Assembly (NCBI GenBank): GCA_003313425.1
Contig: NHZP01000002.1
Location: forward strand, 186,001-250,000
Reading direction: 5' to 3'
Source: Pseudopyrenochaeta lycopersici
Lineage: Eukaryota; Ascomycota; Dothideomycetes; Pleosporales; Pseudopyrenochaetaceae
Length of the DNA: 64,000 nucleotides
This document shows, one piece after another, positions 1 through 11,515 of this stretch. Below the pieces are notes generated by a model. That model did no database searches, was not told the DNA's origin, and saw nothing but the letters and a program-made list of their open reading frames with translations. Each line of letters opens with the position of its first letter. Position 1 is the stretch's first letter. Position numbers and translations under genes: made by a program.

Positions 1-625
1 CGTCCCTGCTCTCCTCGCTATGCTTGGTTTGGAACATGAAGTGTCTCTTGAACACCTTTTCGTTGCCAAAGTATTTGTTACATACATCGCAATACAGGAT
101 GCCTATTGCGGGCAGTGGTTCTTGTGGAGAGGTTTGCGATGCTGTTGGCTTTGCTGATTGGTCGAATGAGCTAGGCTGTTCTTCCTCGCTGTTCATCGTA
201 TGCACGCTTCCGCTTTCGGCGTTGAAGTGTGGTGCGCCGGGAAACATGCTTTCGTATGGCGGTAGGTCGCCGTCTGCTTCTACGAACTCAAAGCCATCGT
301 TGTCCATTGTAGGATCCTCTGAGCGTTCGAATGCGTCGGGTTCAAACTTTGCCTCATCGTCATGATGAGTTGGCTTAGATGGATAGTCGTCCATGTTTTC
401 GTCGTCTGAACTTATTTCCCCGAAAGATACCGCATCGATGTCAACGACTGGAGAGTGATTTGGCGGATCCTCCATGTGCGCCTGAAGTTCTGGTCTCGAT
501 GCGAAACTCTGATCGCATATCGGGCATTGTCCAACGATTGTTGGGCCTTTGGCTTTCTTGGATGGCTTTGAGGAATCTGCTGAGGAGTATGGTTGTGGTC
601 GTGAGTTGAAGTGTGCGCCTGTCAT
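1..625 (-). CDS. C2H2 zinc-finger protein, 3' end outside window
   Basis: An uninterrupted frame runs from an ATG at 625 off the left edge (208 codons seen). Two zinc-finger units are visible. The first, near residues 35-57, is CPICDQSF followed by paired His. The second, near residues 178-200, is CDVCNKYF followed by two His. The linker between them is acidic and rich in D, E, S and P, as in nuclear regulators. I take the first ATG of the frame as the start because an acceptable promoter-length spacer lies upstream. The role is probably nucleic-acid binding in the nucleus, but the target is unknown. The C terminus is missing, so more fingers may follow. Confidence 0.8.
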   Translation of the reverse strand, partial: MTGAHFNSRPQPYSSADSSKPSKKAKGPTIVGQCPICDQSFASRPELQAHMEDPPNHSPVVDIDAVSFGEISSDDENMDDYPSKPTHHDDEAKFEPDAFERSEDPTMDNDGFEFVEADGDLPPYESMFPGAPHFNAESGSVHTMNSEEEQPSSFDQSAKPTASQTSPQEPLPAIGILYCDVCNKYFGNEKVFKRHFMFQTKHSEESRD

Positions 626-1443
626 GGTGTTGGATGTATTTGACGTTGTAGGATGTATCGTGTGTCTTATTCGCATATGATTTTTGATTTCTCTGCTGGT
701 GACCATAGGTACCATGCCTTGGCTAATTTATACACGAGTTCAAGACCTAGCAACAAACTGCGGGTTGGCTCTGGAAGATGCGAGGATGATCGTGTGATTG
801 GTCGAATGTTCTAGCAATTTCTCGCGAAATCGGCGCTATACCCAAAATGGAAAGATAACTTCACTATGACGATACCACGAAAGACACCCGGCCCACAGAT
901 CACGACGACTCAGATTGGTCTTATTCGTCACAAGGAATTGTGCTTCGCTAAGGCCATTATCGCTAACCGACATCCGCTCTTGCAGATTCTCTGTCTCATA
1001 GTCCCAGCGCGCGTCTCGGTGCGCAATAATTGCTACCAACTCTGAACACTATAACACAATTAATTTTCCTCCACGATCATCTTGTCCCTGAGCCAGTTGA
1101 TCTTGGGGAGACAGGATAGAACTGGGAAGTGCAGTTATGAATACGTTAATAAGATTCGGAGTCGCCTGTCTCGGTGCGGTTAATGTGTTCTACCTCAAGT
1201 CCGACGAATCGACCAACACGTTATAACTAGAAGGGTTATGGGCCATGAAGATATTCAAGCCTGTGCGCTGTGTGACGAGTAAAGCAAAAATCGAGTGAAT
1301 AAAGGTAACAATGAAGATTCATGTGTGCTATAGTAGGTCCACTTTGACTAAACTTTACGAACCGTCGTCGAACGGAATCATACTAGATATACAAATGAAG
1401 ACATTCAGCATTAAAATACCAGTTTACCTCGACCCAACTACAT
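626..1443. other. Intergenic spacer upstream of the zinc-finger gene
   Basis: This stretch separates the start of the zinc-finger gene from the stop of the tandem DsbA-like gene, both on the minus strand. It presumably holds the zinc-finger promoter. Short frames occur, including 67 codons on the minus strand at 836-1039, but none has homology I recognise or splice support. Confidence 0.5.
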
Positions 1444-2956
1444 TCACAACCTCGCACCGGTTTTCCCACCATACTCCACCTTCCGCGGCGCCGCAAGCTC
1501 CCCCGACGTCTCAGGATCCCAGCCCGCGATCAAATCCTCCACGACGCCGATTTCATCCTGGCCCCAGACAATTCCACCAGCAAGGTTCCACTCACCGTTC
1601 GCGCTGCGTCTCAGCACACGGTACGAAGGAACGCCACAGATACCTTTTTCTTTCGCCTCGGCGGTGAGTTCGCGGAGCTTTGCTTTGATGGGGGGTGCGT
1701 TGGCTTTTGCGATTAATTCGGCGCCGTTGTAGCCAGCTTTGTTGAGAACATCTTGGAGAACAGATTCATCGGACACGTTTGCATTCTTTTCCCAGCATGC
1801 GGAGTCTATGATTGGTTAGGTACTTCTCGCGTAGTATCACATCGAATGACAACTTACACAGCAAGGGGACGGTCTTTGGGTCTACAATCGCCACCCTCAA
1901 CACAGTCGGCGTCCGGATGGGGAACTGGTCTGCCCAGTGAAAATCAATATTCTTATCCTTGTTCCCATCCTGGACATTTACAGCGTTCCAGTATGCCGTC
2001 CAATCCGCATGATCCTGCCTCGACCACAGCGCCTTCGCCTGACTCACCGCCGCCATGGGCAGATTCGGCGCACCAATCTCGCGGAACAAAATGCCTAAGA
2101 GGAAAGGCTTCATCACAATTTCGAGATCAGGGAAGGTGCGTTGTAGACGCTCAATTTGGGTGTATCCAAGGTAGGCCCAGGGACTGCTAAAGTCGTACCA
2201 GAACTCGAGTTTGGTGGCGCTTTTAATTGTGTTGTTGGGTATACTGCGGGGCATCAAGCTTCGCAGGCCGGAAACAGAGGACCAAGATGTGTTATTGGCG
2301 ATAGATATGAGTGTTGCTTCGACGAAATGCATGCGATCCTGGCCCCAAAAGAAGCGGCCCTTCCTGTTCTCGCCGCTAAAATCCGTCCACGACGCGTCCG
2401 GAATCCAGAACCCAGGGACACCGAAAGCGCCTCTTTCGATAGATTCAGCGGTGGCGGTTTCGAGGTTTTTCCTAGCATTTACGTCGTCGAAGGATGCTTT
2501 GCTTAATTTGCTTCCGCTCTTGATGCCTGTTTCTTTTACGATTTGCAGCAGCACGTCGTTGTTGCTGACATCTCTTCCTTGGACCCAGTACGCTTTGAAC
2601 AGCGCATCACTCAGCGTCCTCCGGTCCTGCTCATCGTCGATACAGTATAGTAGCCGCAGCGCATTCACTGTCTTGCGTGGATGCTGAGGTGGCGGATCGT
2701 ACTGTATCTTGTACCTCTTCAGCGTCCTCTGCATGGATACTCCAGTGACTGCTTTCTTCGTAGGGTTGAAGACATCGGATGCTGAGCCTGCAGCACCCTG
2801 AGGTGCAGCTGTCGCGCGGTAAATGGCACCCAGTAATACGGGTCGATATATCAGTCTGGTATTTGTCCGTTCCGCGAGGGCCTTCACGCGGGTTGACGCT
2901 ATGTAAGCGAAAGGACAGGAGATGTCGTAGTTGAATTCTAAGACTGGTGAAGCCAT
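1444..2956 (-). CDS. Tandem DsbA-like/2-hydroxychromene-2-carboxylate isomerase-type protein
   Basis: Two exons, 2956-1858 and 1805-1444, are joined by a 52-bp GTAAGT...ATAG intron and give 486 residues. Two thioredoxin-fold DsbA/GST-kappa domains lie in tandem. The first starts at about residue 5 and has Cys14-Pro in the position of the catalytic residue (YDISCPFAY). The second starts at about residue 248 and has the Ser-Pro form (YDFSSPWAY, Ser257/Ser258). Each domain has a GVP cis-proline loop (near residue 180, and again in exon 2). The family includes isomerases of naphthalene degradation and glutathione-dependent enzymes, usually with a single domain of about 200 residues. Here the likely role is a glutathione- or thiol-dependent isomerase/oxidoreductase; the substrate is unknown. 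The start is the first ATG, immediately before the first beta strand. Confidence 0.85.
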
Positions 2957-3277
2957 ACTGGGTGGATGAGTCGAGATGTAAAAAGGTCCGAATGGTAAGA
3001 TTCACATTCTTGATCTCTGAATAGCAGATAAACTATAGGAAATATTCACAAGGCGAGTCGAAGTGCAACGTAGCTCGGCGTAGTAGTGTGGGGTAGACGC
3101 AGGAACCGTGCGCAGCCGAGGTTCAAATATCTAGCCTGCACTCCGCCAACATCAGTGATAATCACGCTCGCAAACCATGATGGGGCTTCGAGTAGAAGTA
3201 AGGTGTATTTACATTTTATATCAATGTACCGACAAAGACTACCGCTTGATAGAGCTAAAACCATTTACAATACACGG
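2957..3277. other. Spacer between listerin 3' end and DsbA-like gene 5' end
   Basis: About 320 bp lie between two minus-strand genes. The stretch should contain the listerin terminator and the promoter of the DsbA-like gene. No coding or repeat signal was seen. Confidence 0.5.
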
Positions 3278-6200
3278 TTAGCCATAGTTGAACGGATTCC
3301 TACACAGCGGGCAGCTTGAACTCCCACTCGTTTTAAACCACTTGAACAGGCAGGAGCCATGGAACAGATTCTTGCATGTTTGACAACGCTTATCAGGTAG
3401 CTTGCGATCAGAGCCCACAATGCTGTAGCATATTGCGCACTCAATTTGTCCCTTCATCGCGCCATCGACGTTACGCTTGAAGGTGGTCAGCGCATCAATC
3501 AGACTGCCATTGAAGATGGTTATTGCACCGAGCGATGTTCGGAGCCAGGACTGCCATTTTTGCTCATTCACGGCGACACGGTTGATGCCTTCGATGTGGG
3601 CGTTAGCAAGAGGGAAAGCTTGCGGCAGGGAGATTCGCATGGACATTGTTTGTTCATCGACCATGTATGATGCGGTGATTTCGCGAGCCCGTGGGGCGAC
3701 TTTGACTGAAAATGGTGAATCGGCTTCAGCTTCAGCTTGCTGTTCCGACCAGGTAGCAACTGATTCAAGGGCAGCAGTGATGACTGGGGGCGATATCTGC
3801 ATAGGCATTAGTAATGTATGCTGGAGCAATGAGAGGCACCTTGTAACTGCTGAAAACATATCCAAAAAGACGGAGACTTGGGTAATCCAGTTACACGAAG
3901 AAGAATAAAACTCACAAATTTTTCCGTCCACGGTTCCAGGGTTACTACCGTAGCACGCGACTTGCAGCTGATGAACCAGGACTTGGTTAGTGACGGAACA
4001 TGTCGCAGACACAAGAAGTATAAGTGGGTCAGTAACCACTGCAGATCCTTCTTGGGAGACTCCACATCGGCTTCGTAGGTGGTGATGTCGAATTTTGCTA
4101 CATCGACGGGCTTATTGTGCGCATGACCTAGGAAATCGAATGTGAAGTTGAGAAGGCCGGGTAGAATATCACACTCTCGGATATGCTCGACATAGTCATT
4201 CTTTACCTTGAAAGACGAATGCTCCAAATGATCAAAGACAAGTAGCCAGCTCAACAAGTACCCTCGCAGTGGCAAAGGTACGCTGCGTTCAAAGTTCGCC
4301 TCCGCCAAAGCCGTAGTGGTAGGCGCCTCGATGATCAAAGAAAGTAGCTCCTCTGGTAAACGGGCAGTTGTCTTCTCAAGCGCCGCATCGATAGAAATCT
4401 GCTCTTGGGAGGCCGGAATCTGTTTGTGCAAGATGTTGAATGCAGTCTGTTGCACAGGCTGCGACTCAACGTAGAGCAGTGGATACAGTTCTTCTGTCGA
4501 TTCGAGATGGTCCAATGACACCCTTGAGATCTGGCGCGCCAGTACCTCATTCACCATCTTTAGCGGCTGATGGAACTCGTCTGGGAAGTGTTGTGAGTGT
4601 TTAAGAAGATTAATCAACCCATTAGCAACGATCTGTTCGGTGTCTTTCCAGGCGTCGATAAGGTCATCATTCGGCTCCTCGGCCTGTTTCAGAGTCCGAA
4701 GTTGTGCGTACAGCTTCAGCGACGCGTGTACGAGTGGAATTGGGCTGTCAAGTATTAGTACCCACGGGCGGAGTGCAATACCGGCCACAACATACCTATC
4801 CATGCCTGACTCATTCTCTTCCAGCTCTTGTGTAGCTAACCAAGTCGTGGCTAGGGCATTCAAAATGTCGCTCCAGTGCTCACCGTATAAATCGCTTATC
4901 AAGGGTACAAGAACAGTCAAGGCACGACATAGTTCCGCTCTGACCGGCCGCGAAACCTCATTTTCTTGTAGCCAGGGAACGACATGCTTCACAAAGAACA
5001 CAAGGCGTTGCTTTGCGATGCTTGACACAATATCTTCTTGTTCAAGAAGACCATTCAGCAGGATAAGCTGGAGAAGCCCTTCACCAGGTTTTTGGTTCAC
5101 ATCCAGGCCCGTCAAGTCGGCAATGATCTCGTTGCAAATTCTCTCACATGCCTTTGATGCTGCCAAAGGTTCCTTAAAGGCATACAAAAACCCTAAAAGT
5201 GGGAAGGCGGCTTTTGCCTTGCGCAAAGTTCGGAGGGTGTCTTGAAGGTGGGCGTTTTGGGAGCTCTTCCAACCGGCGATCTCAATAGCATCAGCAATAA
5301 GGGCGCTGTATGTTCGTGCATTGTAGTAAGTCTGGGGTAATGTGTCGCCGCCAATATTTGACAGTGACTTGTGAGCCCATTTCATAAGTGATACATCAGC
5401 ATCATCTTTTGACCAGCTTGTAGCTAAATGCTTCAACTCTTGCGTGACGAAGGCTTGAGCGTCTGATGTAAAAGTCATCGCATCACTTTCCACGTCTGGA
5501 TTGTAATCTGCCCACAGTCCGTTCGCACCAGCAAGACCAAGGTTATCATTTGCCAGCTGTACGGTGAGTGCGATGTTACGCAGGTACGCAGCACGGGTGT
5601 CCGTGGGAATTGTGTTGATTGGAAACAGATCCGGATGCTTGAGCAGCCTCGTCACGTATTGGGTGATTCGATACGCGGAAGAGTATCCATCCGCATCGCG
5701 AGACATTCTCCGGATCTCAATAGGAGGCGCTTTCGGCTCGACTCTATACACGGCACCTCCTAGAGGATTAGTTATCGCGAGCGATGCTTTCGGCGCCGAA
5801 CTGAGGAACGGTGCCAGTGCCGAATCCCAGTCCTCGATGGTCGGAAACACTTTGGCAATATCGTCCCAGCTACGTCCGGCGCCGACGGACTGCTTTGCCA
5901 AGTCAACGAGCGTTTCCACTGAGACTGAAGTTGGAGTGGCTTCCCGTAGACCTTGGTGCACGAGGTCGTATATTGACTGCTTCGTATCGGATCCCGATGA
6001 CAAAATAGTCTGAATAGATGCGTTCACAGCGATAGCACCTTGCGCAATCTCATCATTTGGGGATTCCGAAGCGAGGAGCAAGCCTTGAAGGAGTTTAGAT
6101 CCTTGTTGGGTGGTAAGAAACTCTCGCAGCATCGATGGATTTGACTTGACGATTTGGCGAAGCCCTTGTAGCGAGTATGGCGCATGTTGCGCGATTGTTA

Positions 6201-8414
6201 GTGACTTTGTCATGTAAGCAAGTGCTTCCTCGGTGGTACCAGAAGACAGTATCTTCGCCCGCGATTGCAACATGCGGCTAAAGGAATCCCATTCTGCTGT
6301 ACCCTCAACTGCGTCATGCACGCTAGATATGACATACTTCTGCAGCTCGGGATCGGATGACGCTAAGTCAAAAGAGGAGGGAATTCTGGATGATGTAAGA
6401 ATGGCCTCCAGAGCCCTGTGCTTCGCTGGCGAGTCGGTCTCTTGCAAGACGGCCTTGAGGGCAGCACTCCAGGCATCCTTGAAACCGGGGGCACCAGAAG
6501 TTGAATATAAGATTTCAATAAGATATGGCGATGATGGTGATGATAGAAGACTTGGGAGGTCTTCACAGATGAATTGCTCGATGTCTTGCTCGGTTCGGCT
6601 GGCTGAAAAGCTAGCCGTGTTTTGGTGTAGCAGTGCTGCAATTGCGCCTGCTGCACTATATGGCTTACCATTCCTATTCTTGATGACGCTAATCGATTCG
6701 GCTATAACTTTTGAGTATGCTTGGCTGAAGACGAGTTTCGTATGTGCGAATGCAGGCAATTTGAGTGCCTCGTTTTGTATGGCTGCAAAGCGTGTGGCGT
6801 GTTGGACGACAGCTGACTGAGATTTCTCATAATCCTTTGACTGCTCAGGGGCCGAAGTTTTGATATCATCAACAAGTTGTTGGGTGAATTGAGGCCAGCG
6901 GTTACCGATAACTCCAGCCATGGCATTGATCTTGAGTGCTTTTGCTAGTAGCCGAGCCGCGGCATTCGCGGGTATTGTCCATTGCGATGTTTCCAGAGAC
7001 GGTCTTAGATATTGTGTCAGTAGTGGCAACACCATCTCTTCCAAAAGCTTGGTCTTGTCATCTTCTGACAGCCGCTGATTGATGAGGCTCACTACCTCCA
7101 AATACGCATCGAAGGCTGCAGAATGGTTGAATTTGGACTCTTCTTTCCGCACAATGCCGCTTTGCAATGAAATCAGTAGTTCGGCAGCGTCTGCAGCGTT
7201 TCCGGGCAACATTTGTTGTGGCATGACTCTGAACAACTCGGTGAGTTTATCCCAGTACTCGCGGGGACCTAGCTGGGATCCCTTTTTCAAGAATTGCCGC
7301 AGACGCCTATCCACAGCCGTCTTGCTCTTATAGTGCTCTGTCCACACAGAAGGATGCACAGAGGTCAGCAGCGTCAAGGTTTCGATATAGTCGTATATGG
7401 AGGCTGTCTGGTCTGAGTTAAGTGCGCCAGAAAGGTAAGACTTGCTAATTGTTTCGAGGCTGGCTTCAATGGCTGCTGCAATGGGTTCAGTGGAGCAAGT
7501 CAAAGGCAATGGTTGGTGACGTACCAGGCTCTTTAGCGATGCACGTCTTCAGGAAACGATGGGATGCGCGCCGTATGGAGGCGTCGTTGTACGAAGCAAA
7601 CTCCCACAGTTTCTTGTCTCCAAGTAGGCTCTCATATTCGGTCTGATACTTTGAGAGCTCTTCAGGCTGGAGGTTGGCCAGCAAGCTCCCCAGCAGCGAG
7701 ATGCAGGCCGAGATGACCCTGCTGTATTTGGCCTCAGCATCGTCTGGGCTGACGGTGCGCTCGTCACTCAGCGTCGCCTTGCTCTCCTTGTCGATGGCAT
7801 CCCTACAGTATTCCAGTATGGGCTGTTGGTACGCCTTGCGAATGTTCTGGATCTTTTCTGGGGTGGGGAAGACGAGGCGGAGGGAGCTCTGCGCCGCTTC
7901 CACAACGGACCGGTCGCTGTCGTAGAGGCCGCACAACCACGCAGCGACGGTCTGGGGCATGTGCTTGGCTATGCGCTTGCCCGCAGAGACGGCAATCTGG
8001 CCGTGCACGAGATGGGCAGTCTGGCGCACAGCCTTGGCATTGTCTATCGAGGTACGGGGATATATTTTGATCTGCAGCACACTCTGTATTACTACGCGCA
8101 CTGTATGTACATGCATCATTGCCACGCACCCATGCCTCGAGCAAGCCTTCCTCTACTGGCTCCTGCCGTGCCAAAACATAGGCCTGTATGTCCTCGAGCG
8201 CCTTCGCTTTGGTTGTGCTGTCCTTCTTGGACAGATTCCGAAAGTACACGACCATGTTCGGGTCGGACAGGGCAGAGAGATTTGGCGGCTCTGATACGTA
8301 AGACAGCTGCGACGAGCTGGCACCGAAGGCGGGCGACGAGGAACCGAAGCCACCAAAGGCCGTCGCACCTGCCCGCGCGCTGCTGGCCTGCGACTTTGCT
8401 GTGCGCTTGCTCAT
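3278..8414 (-). CDS. LTN1: Listerin E3 ubiquitin-protein ligase
   Basis: Four exons (8414-8130, 8071-7525, 7475-3916, 3796-3278) encode 1,636 residues, the usual size of the family. The N terminus reads MSKRTAKSQ and leads into the conserved listerin N-terminal HEAT region, for example LEAW joined to IKIYPR across intron 1. A very long HEAT-like helical body follows. The last 50 residues are a RING variant: CAIC, CQTC, FHGSC and CPLC. Listerin binds 60S subunits carrying stalled nascent chains and ubiquitinates them in ribosome-associated quality control. Introns are 58, 49 and 119 bp with GT-AG ends, and all joins keep frame. An in-frame extension upstream of the chosen ATG has no family resemblance. 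It is divergent from XPD, with 388 bp between the two starts. Confidence 0.95.
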
Positions 8415-8802
8415 AGCGGGGTTCGGCGCGCTCGATGCGACGGGCTTGAGCTCTGCAGTGGGTGGAGGGCAGCCAGAAAAAAACACCAGAGACAATCAGG
8501 CTGCCGGACACGGCAGAGAAAAGAGCGGCAGGAACGAAAGCTTCTACAGGTGTGGGAGAGGATGTGCAAGCAAAGTGTGCGCCATGGACGCCAAAATGTG
8601 CGGCTCTGCAACTCGACCATGACGGCACCAGAAGGGCGGAAGGCGGCAGTGGGGCACATCCCTGTCGTGCGCCTTACCTGTGTCGCCCTAGTGCATGATC
8701 ATTGCTGAACTTCCTCAAGGCGACACCTGCCCAAAGCTTGAGCGGTGTTCCAGCAACTTCCCATCGCCACGACAGAGTCCGCGCGGGCGGTGGACTACCA
8801 AG
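8415..8802. promoter_or_regulatory. Divergent promoter of listerin and XPD
   Basis: This 388-bp stretch lies between the two divergent start codons. It must hold both promoters and 5' untranslated regions. No TATA-like or CCAAT signal was assigned with confidence. Confidence 0.5.
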
Positions 8803-11184
8803 ATGAAGTTCTTCATTGGCGATCTGCCTGTGCTGTTTCCCTACCCCCGGGTCTATCCGGAGCAATATGCCTACATGTGCGACCTCAAGCGCACGCTGGA
8901 CCGCGGTGGCCACTGCGTCCTCGAAATGCCTTCAGGCACGGGTAAGACCGTGTCGCTGCTCTCCCTCATCGTCGCCTATCAACTGCACTATCCTGAAAAG
9001 CGGAAGCTGATCTATTGCTCGCGTACCATGTCCGAGATCGAGAAGGCGCTCGCTGAGTTGAAGGGTTTGATGAAGTACCGCACCCAAGAGCTGGGTTATG
9101 AAGAAGAATTTCGAGGCCTGGGACTAACTAGCCGAAAGAACCTTTGTCTCCATCCATCGGTCAAGCGCGAGAAGAGTGGGAACGTTGTTGATGCGCGGTG
9201 TCGGAGCTTGACCGCCGGTTTCGTGAAAGAGAAGAAGGAGCGCGGCGAAGACGTCGAATTATGCGTCTATCACGACAATCTTGACCTTCTGGAGCCGCAC
9301 AATCTCATCCCTGCAGGCGTTTGGACATTTGACGGTATGCTCAAGTACGGCGAGCAGCAGAAGCAGTGCCCTTACTTCACCGCTCGGCGCATGATGCCCT
9401 ACTGCAATGTCATCATCTACTCCTACCACTACCTGCTGGACCCCAAGATTGCAGACAGGGTGTCAAAGGAACTGTCAAAGGACTGCATCGTAGTCTTCGA
9501 CGAGGCCCACAATATTGACAACGTATGCATCGAGTCGCTCAGCATCGACCTGACAGAAGATTCGCTGCGGAAAGCAACAAAGGGCGTGAACAATCTCGAC
9601 CGCAAGATCACTGAGATGAAGAATACGGATGCAGAGAAACTGCAAAATGAGTACGCCAAGCTCGTTGAAGGCCTAAGAGCTGCAGACGAAGCGCGGAATG
9701 AGGAGGCTTTCATGGCGAACCCAGCACTACCCGATGACCTTCTCACAGAAGCTGTACCCGGGAACATCCGGAGAGCCGAGCATTTTGTTGCTTTTTTGAA
9801 ACGCTTCATTGAGTACCTGAAAACGCGAATGAAAGTACTGAATGTTGTCTCCGACACCCCACCTCAATTCCTTAGCCATCTTCGGGACCTTACCTTCATC
9901 GAACGGAAGCCACTACGCTTCTGCGCTGAAAGATTGACCTCCCTTGTTCGCACCCTTGAACTTACAAATATCGAGGACTACCAGCCCTTACAAGAGGTCG
10001 CCACTTTTGCCACTCTAGTAGCAACATACGAAACCGGCTTCCTCTTGATCATCGAACCCTTTGAGTCTATAACTGCTACAGTCCCGAATCCGGTCCTACA
10101 CCTCACGTGTCTCGATGCTGCCATCGCTATCAAGCCAGTGTTTGAGCGCTTCTATTCCGTCATCGTCACATCTGGAACCATGTCTCCGTTAGACATGTAC
10201 CCTCGAATGCTGAACTTCAATACCGTAGTTCAAGAATCATTCACTATGACACTAACGCGAAAGTCTTTCCTTCCCATGATTGTCGATCGTGGCAATGACC
10301 AGAACCAAGTTACCTCTCAATTCGAGCATCGCAACGATCTTCAAGTGCAGCGAAATTTTGGCACACTGCTCATCGAATTCTGTAAGCTGACCCCAGATGG
10401 TGTTGTGGTCTTTTTTCCATCGTACTTGTACATGGAGAGCATCATCTCCGCGTGGCAAGGCATGGAGATTCTTGATACAGTGTGGAAATACAAACTCATC
10501 CTCGTCGAAACACCCGATGCGCAGGAAACTGCACTCGCACTTGAAACCTTCCGCACAGCATGCAACAACGGGCGTGGTGCTGTGCTGCTTTGTGTCGCAC
10601 GTGGCAAGGTGTCGGAAGGTATCGATTTCGATCACCACTACGGGCGTACTGTGTTGTGTATGGGTGTTCCGTATCAGTACACCGAGTCGCGTATTCTAAA
10701 AGCGCGATTGGAATTCTTACGAGAAACGTATCGCATCAGAGAATCTGACTTTCTCTCCTTTGACGCCATGCGCCACGCAGCGCAGTGTCTGGGTCGCGTT
10801 ATCAGAGGTAAGGACGATTACGGTATCATGGTGTTGGCAGATAAACGCTTCAACAAGAAAATTGGGCAGCTTCCCAAATGGATCCAACAAGGCCTTGATG
10901 CAAAGGCGACCAAACTTTCCATCGACCAGGCTGTTGGAAACGCAAAGGCCTTCTTGCGCGACATGTCCGTACCCTGGTCCCGCGCCGAGCAGGAAGGACA
11001 TTCGAGCTGGAGCTTGGAGGATCTCCAGGCCCATCAGAAAAAGATGGAATTGCATGGCGTCTCGGGTACAGACAATCCAGCGATGCGCGCGCTCGAGGGA
11101 CGCGCGGAGATTGAGCGCATGGAAGTAGACGACGAGTTTGGAGGCGCAGAAATGGATGCTGCAATGGCGGATTTAGATGAATAG
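8803..11184 (+). CDS. RAD3: TFIIH/NER 5'-3' DNA helicase XPD (Rad3)
   Basis: An intronless frame encodes 793 residues from the ATG at 8803. The first residues, MKFFIGDLPVLFPYP, match the conserved Rad3/XPD start. The frame also extends 36 codons upstream, but that part has no family character, so the internal ATG is preferred. Visible motifs are Walker A GTGKT (Gly45-Thr49), the DEAH box at Asp233-His236, and four cysteines at 115, 133, 154 and 189, matching the iron-sulfur cluster ligands of XPD. The C-terminal helicase domain carries GKVSEGIDF and the QCLGRVIRG arginine-finger region. The protein is the ATP-dependent helicase of TFIIH, acting in transcription initiation and nucleotide excision repair. 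Key residues look intact. Confidence 0.97.
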   Translation: MKFFIGDLPVLFPYPRVYPEQYAYMCDLKRTLDRGGHCVLEMPSGTGKTVSLLSLIVAYQLHYPEKRKLIYCSRTMSEIEKALAELKGLMKYRTQELGYEEEFRGLGLTSRKNLCLHPSVKREKSGNVVDARCRSLTAGFVKEKKERGEDVELCVYHDNLDLLEPHNLIPAGVWTFDGMLKYGEQQKQCPYFTARRMMPYCNVIIYSYHYLLDPKIADRVSKELSKDCIVVFDEAHNIDNVCIESLSIDLTEDSLRKATKGVNNLDRKITEMKNTDAEKLQNEYAKLVEGLRAADEARNEEAFMANPALPDDLLTEAVPGNIRRAEHFVAFLKRFIEYLKTRMKVLNVVSDTPPQFLSHLRDLTFIERKPLRFCAERLTSLVRTLELTNIEDYQPLQEVATFATLVATYETGFLLIIEPFESITATVPNPVLHLTCLDAAIAIKPVFERFYSVIVTSGTMSPLDMYPRMLNFNTVVQESFTMTLTRKSFLPMIVDRGNDQNQVTSQFEHRNDLQVQRNFGTLLIEFCKLTPDGVVVFFPSYLYMESIISAWQGMEILDTVWKYKLILVETPDAQETALALETFRTACNNGRGAVLLCVARGKVSEGIDFDHHYGRTVLCMGVPYQYTESRILKARLEFLRETYRIRESDFLSFDAMRHAAQCLGRVIRGKDDYGIMVLADKRFNKKIGQLPKWIQQGLDAKATKLSIDQAVGNAKAFLRDMSVPWSRAEQEGHSSWSLEDLQAHQKKMELHGVSGTDNPAMRALEGRAEIERMEVDDEFGGAEMDAAMADLDE

Positions 11185-11515
11185 GGTCCTCTATAGATCT
11201 TGGCAATACACCTCCGTAGATACGATAGAAGCCCAAAAAGGCGTTGTTTGGCTATTGGGGTTTGTGTATCACATATTGCCCAAAATTTGCTTGTGCACAA
11301 GGTGGATTGTAGACTGGCAATGAAATAGTAAATACCCATATCACAATTTCCGTGCTTTTAATACCCTTCCATTCACTGCTCCCCTCAATAATCGTTTTGA
11401 ACTACCAAAGACTCTCATCCCATAATTGAAACGAAATCGTCGGATATGCCTGAACCCGAACAATTTTGGACAACCCAGGAACTTTGTTAGCACCTCACTT
11501 CTGCCAAGTTAGCAA
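11185..11515. other. Convergent spacer between XPD and CorA-like gene
   Basis: The 3' ends of two convergent genes meet here. Both terminators should lie in this roughly 330-bp stretch. Nothing else was recognised. Confidence 0.5.

Noticed and set aside
1311..1667. 118-codon plus-strand frame
   Set aside because: It is antisense to exon 2 of the DsbA-like gene, which has clear domains and a good splice; the plus frame translates to Pro/Ser/Arg-rich chance sequence.
3797..3915. Mini-exon inside the last listerin intron
   Set aside because: A 7- or 10-bp exon between internal AG and GT sites would break frame; a single 119-bp intron joins TEKF to ISPP in phase.
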